This document shows, piece by piece, positions 38,970 through 51,025 of a stretch of 64,000 nucleotides of DNA; the first letter of the stretch is position 1; each line of letters opens with the position of its first letter. A program made the position numbers and the translations under genes. The stretch is from Lates calcarifer (Eukaryota > Chordata > Actinopteri > Centropomidae): assembly GCF_001640805.2 (NCBI RefSeq), contig NC_066833.1, forward strand, positions 9,410,715-9,474,714, read 5' to 3'. The notes below the pieces were generated by a model, which had not been told where the DNA came from, searched no databases, and saw only the letters and a list, made by a program, of their open reading frames with translations.

Positions 38970-39960
38970 TATTATTAATTCATCACTTAAATCTGGCATC
39001 ATCCCCACTAACTTTAAAACTTCTGTGCGTAAACAGTAAGTCCAGAAACCACACCTTGATCCAGGGTCTCTTAATAATTATCAACCACTTTCTCACCTTC
39101 TGTTATTTTCAAAAGTACTTGTGTCTCAGCAGCTTTCAGCCCTCATATCTAACATTAACCTTTTCAGTCTGCTTTCAGCCACTCCACTGAAACTGCACTT
39201 GCTGAAATGGTAAATGATCTTCAGCTTCTCCTGTGGATTCAGATTCCACTTTCTTTTACTCGATCTCAGTGGCTTTCACATCATCAAGTCTTACTTATTC
39301 AAAAAGAAAAACAGTGCGTCTCCTTCTCTAATCCTACATGAATATTTCCTGATGTGATCTTTTGTTTTTACACCTCTGGACCAAATTATATATACACAGT
39401 CATGGAATTAATTTCCACAGCTATGCTGACGATACTTGATTGTATCTCAAAGTTCAACAGGGAAGAGTCTCGGTGTTACATTTGATCCTACCCTCTCTTT
39501 TGATCAGGACATTAAAGACGTCACCAACACTGCCTTTTTACCATGTAACGTATATAAACTTCAGTCTTTTCTATCTGTGGCAGATGCTTTCACTCTGTCA
39601 TCCAAACTGGATTGTTGTGATGCCACATGCTCGTTGTAAAAGTCTTCAAATGGTTGAAGCTAGCTTGAACCAGTCTCTCCTATCCATGTCCGATCACACT
39701 TGAAGGTGTTTTTGATGACTTACAGTATCCTAAACGGGCATTCCCCTTCATACCTGTCTCCTTAAACCTTATATTCCATCCTGTGCTCTTCACGCTCACG
39801 ATACAGGGCTCCTGTCTGAGTTAAAAAGAAGTCAGCAGGCTTCAGGGCCTTTTTCCCATCATGCCTTCTTCCTCTGGAACAACCTCCCTGCTGACATCAG
39901 ACTGTCTGACTCTGCTGAGGCGTTCAATTTCTTTCAGTTAGTGGCTTATTCTTTGATTAC
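38970..39960 (+). mobile_element. L2/Rex-type LINE reverse transcriptase remnant
   Basis: Pieces of a non-LTR reverse transcriptase appear in the right order but in three different frames. 39060-39200 gives NNYQPLSHLLLFSKVL and then HSTETAL (the NYRPISNLPFLSK and HSTETAL blocks). 39405-39435 gives HGINFHSYADDT with the catalytic YADD at 39422-39433, immediately followed by a stop at 39437-39439. 39468-39635 gives LGVTFDPTLSF and a KLDCCDA segment (the LGV..D..L.F and RLDYCNA blocks). 39719-39760 gives YSILNGHSPSYLS and 39872-39900 gives LWNNLPADI, the usual C-terminal blocks. Spacing shows large internal deletions between HSTETAL and YADD and between YADD and LGV. The endonuclease domain and ORF1 are absent, as expected of a 5'-truncated copy. 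It is inactive. Confidence 0.85.
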
Positions 39961-42230
39961 TTCAGGCCTGGTATCTGTTACCATTCCCCCATCGGTCGGT
40001 TGGTGTGTGGGAAAAATGGAAATAAAGGAGCAGCATTGTTCTTAGTAAGGTAACTATTAGGCCCCTTTACTGTAGTGCAGCATTCGGCACAAGATCAGAC
40101 TATTTTTATTCTGACATAACCCCTGTGTTTTTGGTAGTAAGGATCCCAGCAGGGTTAAGAGTTTGCCTGGGGTTTGCTGGAGTGTAAACTTCCTCAGATT
40201 CAATAAAGTGAGTTGTGTTTTTGGTTTTGGAAAGGCTAAAAAAAAGACGTGACCCTCTTTCTAAACAGAGTATCACTCTTACCCAAGAAGTCCAAAGCTT
40301 CAAAGGACAACTGTCCCTAGCTATACTGCATTCATACTTATACTGCAACCCTTACATTACCCGGAGGAGCTGTGTATATGAACGCAAATCTCTTAATCAG
40401 TTGAGCCGGACATTAACTTGAGCCTGGCAGCTGCCCTAATACAAAGGACAGGTCAGGTTTTTTTAGGGGGAGCTCTACCAACTGTCGGTTGAGGTTGAGG
40501 GATTTTATCAAGGTCTCTGTCCTTTTTGTAAATGTTTATTCCATCAACACAACAACAACACATTCAGCAGCAAACTTTGGTGGTAAAACATCAGCTTGCT
40601 CACCAGCTGCTGTCACAGAAAGTAAGAGCATCATCACAGTCAGAAACACCACTCTAACAGCAGCAGTACAAAACTCTGGAGTCCTAGAGATGGTGAACTA
40701 TATCATTAGTGACTGAGTGGAACCCAGAGAAAACACAGCAATGAGGAGATTTGTCACTTCACCCTCCTCAAACTAGATGTCGTAATATTGTCTGCACTAA
40801 CTTAAACCAAAACTGAAATGTACTGAAGTTTGTGTGTCTGCTTTTTACTTCATTCCAGAGTTTTCTGCACTTTGTGAACTTTGGGATTTTGCACTTTTTC
40901 TTTATTCTTAACTTGAATTTGAGCTCAGAAGTTCATTCTTGACCTTTGGAACAGTATGTGAGACAAAATAATCTGACTCAAAGGTCCATTCACTCGCTTT
41001 TTTCAAAGCATCTCACAACAAAAGTATCTGGTGGCTTCGTCGTCAGCATGTAACACATGACAACAAAGGGTCGCCCTTTAAGATACCACTGAAAGTTACA
41101 GGGAAAACAGCTGTGAAAGATATTTGAAAATAAATTTGATATTTTGAATGCACCAAAGTCAAATCAAACCAGTAATTCTGCTTTCACCAGGCATCATTTA
41201 CATGTTTTTTTAAACTCAAATTCACATATGTCCTCAGAGCCTCAGGTAATAGACGTGGAAAGGAAAGAGACTTATTTCAGAAGTGTCATTTATGACCCAT
41301 TATTCAGTCAGAGGCCTTCCTCTTCTCCTTTCTTGTGCTCATGATTATTGGCCATGGGAAGCCAAGTGTGTGGGCAAGAAAAGAGTCACACTGGGAGGAT
41401 GAATGCCACCCAGTGACTAATACATATGACAGGTCTCTGTGAGTGCTTTGCACTGCACTGAAGCCATCTCTTCATGTTTGTCTGGTAGTTACCATGTAAC
41501 AGAAGCAGCTATTGATGACAGGGAAAACTAAAATAACTGATTAATTAGTTTGTGTTTGACTGTTATAGTAAACATTTGCATTAGTATTTGCACCAGCACA
41601 TTAGTGCACGTATTGATGACTATATAATTGACTCATTACTTACAAATACAGTTTTATTAAACTGTTAGAGAGGTGTTGACTCAGCTCTGCTAAGTCAGTG
41701 GCAGTGCTGGACTGCAGTATGATTCTAATGCCCCCTTTTCTTTGATACAGTACGTATTCTGTCCATGCCACAGAGTATTAGAAGAGTTTACAGCCTTTAG
41801 ATAGGCTGTTTTATGCTCTAAAATATCTACATATTTTGTGTGGAGGGCTTCAGCACAGACGCCCAGATGAGCGTTACCATTTCAGATTCATATATGTGAA
41901 AAATCTACACGTCAGCTCGCTGAAAATAAACGATTAAACCAACAAGGCAAAGACATACACTGTACTCACACACACAGACACAATGAAGTAACATGTGCAC
42001 GGTGAGAGAGAGATAAGGAAAGATTATGTGAATAGAAGCATATGGCTTTATGAGCAGGGCGAAGCCGTCTCTCACACATACATCACACTGCAGTTTTATT
42101 GCCCCTGCAGTAATGCACATGGATTACATTGTTATTGAGGAGATGCAATCAATTAGAAATATGGTAATTGTATCTGCATTATGTGTCAGTTGTAATTTTT
42201 TAACGTCTTTGTTCCCGTAGAGCCTGTCAG

Positions 42231-42261
<31 letters not shown>

Positions 42262-42490
42262 TTCTGTCATAGCCTCCTTGTCTTTTATGCACACTACCCA
42301 CAGGTTTCACACACATCAGCAAAGGCTGTTATCAGTGGCATTACCAAAATAAAAACATTGAGAATGGGAGTGAGGGTGAGCTGGGGGTAAGGTGTATGTA
42401 TGGGTGTGTGGTCTGCGTTTAAGGAGAGAAAATTAGCATAAATTCAAAATTGTGTGTGTTTGATTAGCGGAGACAAGCGTGTGGAGAGTG
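39961..42490. other. Noncoding sequence
   Basis: The stretch 39961-40740 may include the LINE's 3' end or flanking repeat sequence, but I cannot assign it. Patch 42105-42215 (GCAATCAATTAGAAATATGGTAATTG) looks regulatory. (GT)n at 42234-42261. No gene recognised. Confidence 0.5.
42234..42261. repeat. (GT)14 microsatellite
   Basis: Uninterrupted GT dinucleotides. Confidence 0.95.
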
Positions 42491-42578
42491 TGTGTGCGTA
42501 ATGTACCGAGTGTGTGTACATGTGTACGGTGCGTCAGCCTCCAGCTGCCCCACTGCTTACAAACTGTCTGCCGCCATC

Positions 42579-42674
42579 ATGGAGGAAGGCCCTCATTGTG
42601 TGAAGGACAAAAGCGGCGTGTGCCACCAGTGGGAGATAGCAGTGATTTATGAGGGCCTGTCACTGCAGCGGCAG
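42579..42674 (+). other. Candidate coding exon (unknown protein) or conserved element
   Basis: An ATG in near-perfect Kozak context (GCCGCCATCATGG) opens 32 codons and runs exactly to a consensus-like donor, CAG|GTAAAC, in phase 0. The peptide begins MEEGPHCVKDKSGVCHQWEI and continues AVIYEGLSLQRQ. The same frame is open upstream to 42492, so the ATG need not be the true start. Sequence complexity is high and the GC content is above that of the flanks. I do not recognise the peptide and see no partner exon. An alternative is an ultraconserved-type noncoding element, which can also keep long open frames. Confidence 0.25.
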
Positions 42675-42679
42675 GTAAA

Positions 42680-45600
42680 CATGCACTTTGGGGGGTCTGT
42701 CTGAAGCCTCGCCGCCGTTCTGTACCCATAAGGAGACACTGGCAGGAATGTACAGCATATTCACCTACATATTGGCCAGCCAAACGGATGCACTGCTGCA
42801 CTGAGACCTCAGGGGAGCAGTGAAATGATGACATGAATAAAAGGACTGGCAGAGTTGCATTCAAGGTGTGAATGTGATCCGTTACATATCATTAGAGGTC
42901 CTGAGTTGCAAGTGCTGCTGGGTAATGACTTATTAAAAAACCATCACTTCCTGTTTATCACATCCCAGTCAGCAAACACAAAAACAAAGTAAATTGCTTT
43001 AATTATACAATGAAATAAAGGGAAAAATAGCTGATAATAGTGGCTTGAAATCATTACCTTCTTCTTCACTGTGAGTGACTCATAATATTTGGACAGCCTT
43101 TGTTTCAGAATGTGTGTTTTTCAAGCCAACCAAAAGCAACTAAGAGCATGAGTAAACATCAATTATAACAAAATTATATGCCAGAAAATGACAAGCAATG
43201 ATGTAAAAAAATAAAAGAAAGAAAATGCAGGAAATTAGCTAAACGCCGGTGCTGCCTTTTCAAACGTGTAACTTTGCTGAAGCATCTGTGGATATTTTTC
43301 TTGCTGAGGTTTTACATACAGTATACAGAATATTATGCTGATGTCTGCCTCAGAGCCTGACAAAAGACGGGGGCCTGTTGTATAACTAGAGGCAAGATTA
43401 CATTATTGGATGTACCCCCGGTGTTTTGATCTCAGAAACTGGCTCTGTTAAAACTGGGGTACATTACAGTGATAACCTAGGCTGCGTGCCTAACCTGCTC
43501 TGGAGCAGGTTTCAGTTAAAAGGATTACGTTTATTGTGCTGGTTATTAATTGTGCTATTATTTCACAGTATTTTCTACAGTTGGCGGCTCTGTATCCTTT
43601 TTATATCCCGACGCTGTTCGGTGTAGAGTGAGGCAATTTGTGTGAATAGAAAAAAAAATAGTTAACTTGTCTGAAAAAGCTCTACTATTTCAAACCCTCC
43701 CCTGACAAACACATACACACCACACAGGACTGAGCTTATAAACTGAGAGGCACCGGGGCTTTAACTGGCCTCACTGTTATTATGATTGGATGCTTGTGGT
43801 CAGCTGGTGGCCGAGCAGATGATGAATTAAAAAAAGAGAAAAAGCATGACCGAACCAGCTCCTAGACAGCCTAAGTTGAACTTGCTCATGAAATAAAAAA
43901 CAGGTGGATTTTGTCTGTGATGATTTGTTTGTTTTGTTTGTCTTCTGCTAATGAACGCATGCTCTGATTGCTCTCTACAGCAAAATTAGGTCAGGCAGAC
44001 AAATTAATAAACAGTTTATATATGCACACTCATGGTATACAATTATCCTGACTAATCTCAACACATTACACAGCTATATAATCAACCTAGCAGTGGCTGA
44101 TTCCTATCTCACCTCCCCGGCTCCTGAGGAGCAGTCCCTCACTGTCTGCAGGACGTCTGAATGGAGACCTGATAGGTACAGATAATGATAAACCATCCCA
44201 GGTCTGCAACAACAGAATAATCACGGAGAACACTGAGTTCCTCATTCAGATACATCTGACTGCTGCTAGACACATTATAAAGGGTGATTACTACCTGAGA
44301 TTTGTTCAGTCTCTGAGCGGCACACCTGATGTTTCAGAGTTTTGTGCTGGCTCATGTGATGTGCTTTGTTGAATCTATTCATCAAAACTCAAAAATTAAA
44401 CTGTATTGTAACTGTAAAAAGTGAATGAAGAAATCCCCTATCTGAAAGACAGTAATTCAGCTAAAACTACACTAATCATATCGTTAAAAAAGCTGCTGAA
44501 GTGGTAACATGGAAGCAGAAAGATCAGCACTCTTTTCATGAATCAATTCACTAATTATTTCCAATAATCTCTATGTTACTGCTGCTCCATTGCTGTTAAG
44601 CTGCCATCAACTGCTCTTAAAACATCAGGTGTTTCACATTAAAAGCCTTCCAGCAGCGCAAACAGCATGAGCCCCGTGTTTTTAGCCTGTATTTGTTTAC
44701 ATCTTCCAGCTGAATGTCAGCAGTTCTGTGAATCTCCAAGCAGATTTATGGACATTTTTAGTGAGATAATGACATCTCATAATATAATGTAAGTCACACT
44801 GAATGATGTCATTATGCGTTTGATATGTGTGTTAAGATTTAACTGTCTTGTGACTTTCTCTTTTATTGTTTTCCTGCTGAATGTCCACGTCTATTACAGA
44901 CCATATCCTGTATTTTCCTCATGATTAAAATGCTTTCCAGAGTGATGAGTTAAATTACTGAGGAGCACAATGACTGTCTCATTCACCACCTCTCCCTGTG
45001 TTGCTAATCCCATGTGAATGGGGCTTAAAACAATTCAATAATGTGATTTTAGCAGGTTATTTTTGTTTTTACATATTTATATGTGGTCATTTTATTCAGC
45101 ATCACACTGAAGCCAAAAAAAACAACAACTATAACCTCAAAAGTAGCTCAGATGTTGGAAACGGTCCAATTTCTCCTTCAGCTGAAGGGGTGTTGCACAT
45201 ATGGTGGTCAAGGTTGTTTAAAAAACAACAGTTGGTATCAGAGGTAAATGCTCGAGGAGAAAACTGGTGTTTAAACCATTCAGCCGATGAATTTAATCTT
45301 ATAGTATTTCTTCTATAAGTTGTTATCCAATCTGAAGTTTCTTCTGTGATTATTTTACTCAGCACAAATAAAATCTTTGATTAGGGTCTGTAAGTATCAT
45401 AATACAAAAAGTAATTATATGTCTTGAAGATAATATGACAAATAAGTTTGCTAACTCTGAAAGTAAATATCACAGCTAATCAGATCTAATCATACATGAA
45501 ACAAGAGCTCACAAATGAGATTTCCACCATGTAAGAGGGCCCTGTTTGTCAGAGTGTGAACATCAAAGGAAGCTTTATTATAGAATAAATCAGAAGTCAT

Positions 45601-48600
45601 TACATATACTCACAAGAGAATAGTTAATTATCCCTGCGTGTACTGTTGAAAGAGAACGTGTGAATCAATTGGCCATGTGCTGCCAGAGGGACCTCAGTTC
45701 AAATAACTGGGGCCTGAAAAAATCTCTTTTTTATTGAAGTACCTTTCTGCAAAGTGGTCAACCTCCACCTTTCTGTGTTTTTACCGGAAGGTTCTCATGT
45801 GTGACTTTGTGCTATTAAATGAATGTGAAATAAAGCCCTTCCTAAGGAAGAGGCTGCATGTGTTAAGTCAACTTCCCTCGATAAGAAGGTTATTATCTAG
45901 CTTTTGTGTAATAAAAGGGGAAGCCATATCCAATCACACACCCTTAAGTCACAGAATTGTGTTCATGGCCATCCCACGTAGAGAGCTAAGCTTCAGCCTC
46001 GCCACACTTAAAAAGCTTAGAGCCTCTTTGATTGTTGAGAGCTGAAAGACCAACACGTTTATGGGTTGGGGTTCTGTTTATTCAGATGTTGAAGAATGTG
46101 GAGAACTAGAGATCTCTGGGTACAGGTTTGTTGTTTCATGGTAAACCTAGTTAAAACAGCACTGACGCTGTAAAACCTATTAGCTGTTCATCACTGAGCG
46201 ATTTCTGAAACAGGCATCAAAGACTTCTTGACTTAACATTAGTTTTGTGAACTAGCTGTAATAGCAAAATTCGGGCTGAGGTACAGATGTTGTAACCATG
46301 GCAACAGCACAGCATGTCACTTCCACTGGAGGAGGGAGGAGATGAGCAGAGTGTGTGTGTGTGTGTGTGTGTGTGTCTGTGCTGTTGCCAGCCTCTGTTA
46401 AATGACGGCAGGCAGGAAGCCGAGAAAGTCTTCATTGTCATTCATGTTGCTGGGGCTGATTGTGAGTCTCGCTCGCTACGATCCGGCTCCGGTCTCAAGA
46501 AGCTGATGTAATGGTGGGAAAGGTGAGAGACGTTGGGCGAGTGCGTTCACATAGCACTGATCTCATTTCTGTTTTGACCTTTTAAGTGCTTTTGGTGGGA
46601 TTAAGTGAATTTGTTGCTTTGACCCGAGTGGTGCCGGGATAATGAGTTCGTTTGACCACAGTTCTAAAATGTACCGATGTAACCATGAGGTAATGATGAG
46701 GCAATGGGGAAGTTACTCTGCAGTTGGTTTTAATACCTAGAAAGTGCAGTTCCTCATAGTTTGAGATGTTGCATATGGAAAGAGCATCGCCTTTTAAATA
46801 AATCCAATGAAAATCACACTTATTGTTTCAGAAACATCTTTAGAAACAATCTCTCTTTTCATCCAGTTCTATTGCAAACATGCTCTGTACAGTGCCAGTG
46901 ATCTACAGTAAATGATGGTGTATCTGTTTCTAACCCGTAACAGTATACAGTCCTGTGCTGCGATGTAATATAGATATGTCAAATTTCTATTATAAATTTG
47001 ATTTAAGATCTTGGTGACCATCTGGAGATATTGGTAATCATTCTTTTTTTTTTTTATCGTGGTAGCACTGATGTTGATTTACAGTTTCTGGCAGCACTGG
47101 CGCTTTTCAAGGCTGCTCACCTTATCCTCATCATAAATAAAGCCCACGGGGTGATTATGTAAGAGGGGCAGCACAGGCTGACACGCCAGGACCAGCTGAC
47201 TGCTCACCAGTGACAAAACAAATGACAGGTCCATCTGATAAACAGATGAACGTGTCAGACCCCTTGTTCCTGTGGGGTGATCGTACTGATGTGTAAATAC
47301 TGTGGTTTGTTGGCTTTATCCTCACTGCTCTGAAACACTGCAACGACCACTGATGTAGTACTGCAATAAACCAGGACAATATCCTAACTCATGCAGGCTG
47401 TTGTCTATATTACACAAACAAAATAGTGGATAAGATAGAATAAGTAATGTGATATTTACATGTCATACAACATTGTAGTAACTGAGCTGTAACAGCAGGG
47501 AAAGCACAGGTGGAACTAATAACAATAATGTTGGCTCTCCTCCATTTGGATGTTCCATGACAGCCATGACAGAGAGCCAGCAGGCATGACACCACAGATA
47601 CAGCACTGGAACATCTGAATGGTATGCAGCTAATATTAATGTTATTAGTTACACCTGTACGTTTCACTTTATGTCAAAATGTCTGCTCTGAAATATTGTA
47701 GCTTAACAAGTGTTTTGTTCTAGTTGGATTAGCAGAGTTCATTTGGAAACGTGGCTGCAGCAAACACTAACAGTCTCTCTCTGGTATTTTTTAGACAATT
47801 GTACAAATTCATATTGACAGAAATACTTCAGGTCTGTGCTGTGTTTAGTTTGGTATTGCAGGCTTTTAGTATTCCATCCTGTTAGACAAGAAGGTCTCCG
47901 AACAGTGAGGAAAGTCAGGCCAGAAAGTAAATACCAGCGCTGATGGTGTGTAATTTCAGCTACTGCCACAGTGCCAAAAAGGCTGCTAGGAATTGAGGGT
48001 TTATTATATAATACTACATATTAGAGCACAGTTAGACACATGTAATTAATGACAACGTCCTGTGGCTCACACATGAACATGGCTTCAACCCACCTCTGGT
48101 ACTTAAGAGACATAAAATGGTATTATTTTGAAAGGTGAAAGAACTTTGATCCTGAATATGCTTTATATTTATATTGCAGTGTCAGATATGTGACATTATT
48201 CTCATCATAAATGTCTTTTTATTGTTGTTATTTAGTGATTCTGTGGCGTTTTTGCCATAACTGTGTAGTGTTTCAGTCTGAATAAAATTCAACATGTCAA
48301 ACTTCAACTTCAACCAGTGTCTGTTGATTATTGTTGGTCCTAAAACCAGCTTACAGACACATTACTGCCAACTACTGGACTAAAGTGGTACTGAATACTG
48401 TCCACACCAAGTATGGGTTAACTGCACTGTGTGTTTTCATGGTTCAGACACGGTTTTCGTGTGGGTACTGTCGGTCCATTGCCATCCAACCACTGCCTCC
48501 CAGGGTTTGTCAGATGCTACCGCCTTAATTATGTGGAGTTTTCCTCTAAACAACCAAAAGAGAAAATAAAATAAACAGTTTGATAAATTGCTTGCGTGAT

Positions 48601-49790
48601 TCCATACCGACCAGGAACCAGTTTAATAATTAGCGATTTCATATTCAACATACAATCTACAATAAACTTGCTGTGAGGAAAGGATTGGTGTTGAAAACAG
48701 GAATGAGTAATTCAATCAGTTGTGTTTCCTACGTCACTCAGCCTCTGTGTTTCTCTGTGCTGTCTGTATTTTCACATTAGGATTCATGTTACAGCTTCAT
48801 CAGGCTGAATTACTGCTTCTGCCTGCTAAATCTTCTTGATTTTTTCTTCGATGGTCCTCATTGTCACCTTTAAAACTGATACAAAGCATTTTGGAAACAA
48901 AGCCTTTATCGCTTACAGAAGAAATCTGTGTTTCACACAATTACAGAGCATTTTTCATTTCTCAGCATCATTCAGTTCCTCTCACCACTGCTCCAATTCA
49001 CAAACTGCCAAATGGGCAGAATATATTCTAGCTGGCATTATCAGTTAAACATTTGGTGTGTGTTTGTCGTATTGAAATGTTCTGCCTAAAAGGGATACCC
49101 CACCTCTTAATTTTCCAGTTATTAAAGCTTCTTTTAGTAGCTGTGGCCATAGAGCAACACATGTGAGCCACAGCATTTGTAAACAGGGAGCAAAGGTGTA
49201 AAATAAAAGCTTTTAATGAGCCATTCATGAAAAGGGTCTGACACAAATTAAAAATAATGGCAAAACTCACCCCTTCCCCACAGCTGACTGTACTTGATCA
49301 GTCCGTGCAGACAGCCATCACACTCAATATGTTCAGCCACCGGGAGTTCAATTAATTTCCAAATCCGTTTCATTTCAGGATCCCTTTAAATTGATTTCCC
49401 TGGACATGCAGTGCCCCAAACTCAACATTTAATGCTGAAGACCCATTGCAATCCATTCACTTTCACTGCCACAGCTTTGTGTAGACACCTACTGGCAAAC
49501 AGAGTAGGAATGAATGAAAACTAACTGCACAAACAAGAATTTCTTCAATTTGTGCAGTTAATGAAGGAGGCTCCAACTAATCCAAGTACATGAAAATTAG
49601 ATTTCCTCCCTGCTTTTAAGTTTTCATTAAGCATTGTAATGCCATGGTGATTTGTTACACCACACAAGCTTTTAGGCTGAGGGAGAAAGTTTCACAATGA
49701 TCTGTTTAATTGTAGTGTATCTGAGGAAGCTTTTTGGTTTGTCAAAGAAGTGAACAGAAAGAATATGTTTTACATACTCATTAATAATGA
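42680..49790. other. Noncoding sequence
   Basis: No gene recognised. (GT)13 at 46351-46376 and a T12 run at 47044-47055 are the only clear simple repeats. Open frames are short and without family resemblance. Confidence 0.55.
46351..46376. repeat. (GT)13 microsatellite
   Basis: Thirteen uninterrupted GT units. Confidence 0.95.
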
Positions 49791-49796
49791 ATAAAA

Positions 49797-50187
49797 ACAT
49801 TCACAGCTCAGTAATTTAACTGTTGTGGATGGCATTTTAACTGACGGTAAATTACAGGACATGGTCATTCACCAGGACAAAGACGAAAGACAAAAGACAA
49901 AGCCTAAAGTCTCCAAAGGGCTGCAGGTAAGTTTAATATGGGGCACAGACATTCACTGTGACGTAGACTTCATATAGATATCATTGTCTCCAATGTCCAG
50001 TGTGAATGAAATGTCCATAAATCTAATATTTTTTGTTGTTGTACTCGTTCCCAACATTTTGTCTCACTCCATTTTAGCACAAAAGTTAGATTTAACACTG
50101 AAAACAATAAAAAAGTATGCAGACAAGCAGCTCTTCATGTGGAAAAAAACAAGAGATTCACTTTATACAAGGATGTTGCTCCAGTGA
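49797..50187 (+). other. Candidate two-exon segment with a short intron (unproven)
   Basis: An open frame from 49797 includes VVDGILTDGKLQDMVIHQD and ends at a perfect donor, CAG|GTAAGT (exon end 49926). After 151 bases comes an acceptor with a T-rich tract ending CCATTTTAG (exon start 50078), with CTAAT about 60 bases upstream as a possible branch site. The intron length is typical of compact teleost introns. The second segment is open in two frames to stops near 50184-50193, one of them starting QKLDLTLKTIKKYADKQL. Joined in the frame of the first segment it would stop after three codons, so the pair is internally inconsistent unless another frame is used. No family recognised. Confidence 0.12.
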
Positions 50188-50589
50188 TTTAAATTACAGA
50201 AGGACCAGCTAGTTTGCCAAAAAACACCAAGTAACTGCAGCTTTACCGTAGGTGTACCTAGGATGGGGATGAAAAATTAAAAACTGAAAACATGCTCCAG
50301 ATGATTAAAACCATGTTAACGTAGAAATTACCCCACCTGCTCTAGAAATATGAATCCAGCAATACAGGTTGACCCTTGTTTAAGTTTCTCTATGTAGCGT
50401 GGTCTGAAAGTAAGGGATTAAAATAATTAATAATAATTCCCAATAACATCAGATGAAAGTAATTCAGAGAGGTGATTAAAGAGAGATTAATTTAGTCATA
50501 AATATGATGCATCATATTAAAAGTTGAAGAAATTAAGAGCTGTGAAAACAGAAAATAATCACATACCGTGTGTCAGTTTGATCTGTGTT

Positions 50590-51025
50590 GTTTGATTGGT
50601 TACTTTCGGTGTCAGTCAGAGCACCTGTGGTAATTGGCCCCAGATAAGGAAGAGAACGGCAGGGGGCGGGGTCAGTATCAGACGGCGGGAAAACGCGAGG
50701 GAAGGAGAGACAACAGGCTGAAGAAATGATAAGAAAACGACGGTAACTAGCCCGTGAATGTTTAAGAAACAGAAAAGAAACGTTGCTATGGATATTATGT
50801 ACATTTCTTGCTGTAGCGCGGTGATTACAGTGGACTTTGGTGCCAACTGAAGCTGAAGTCGTCGATGCTGCTACACGAGAGGACGCCATTGTTGCGGAGG
50901 CGGAAGAGAAGAGGACGCCATTGCTGACCGGAGGTGACCGCGTCGTATTTCCTGAGGACTAATCTCGGATTCGTGGTTTCTCGGACTACAGACTGCTTAT
51001 TCAGGACCAGGACTAACGGCGAACG
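50590..51025 (+). promoter_or_regulatory. CpG-rich promoter with 5' untranslated exon
   Basis: The segment is clearly richer in CpG than its surroundings. In order it carries two inverted CCAAT boxes (ATTGG at 50595-50599 and 50633-50637), a GC box GGGGCGGGG (50663-50671), an E2F-like GGCGGGAAA (50684-50692), and two copies of GACGCCATT (50882-50890 and 50914-50922), which on the other strand read AATGGCGTC, the YY1 core. The second copy is embedded in a repeat of about 12 bases (GAGGACGCCATTG). A consensus donor ACG|GTGAGT follows at 51026. This is the usual layout of a housekeeping-type promoter with a noncoding first exon and a YY1 element just downstream of the start. The gene would extend rightward, with no coding exon recognisable before the window ends. 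A minus-strand donor-like CACG|GTATGT (exon end 50567) leaves a bidirectional promoter possible. Confidence 0.6.

Noticed and set aside
40489..40716. Open frame downstream of the LINE, possibly part of an LTR element
   Set aside because: No primer-binding site, LTR pair or protein motif could be identified.
50533..50889. 118-codon minus-strand frame over the promoter
   Set aside because: CpG-rich 5' regions often lack stops. It begins at the YY1 motif and has no recognisable domain; kept only as a hint of bidirectionality.
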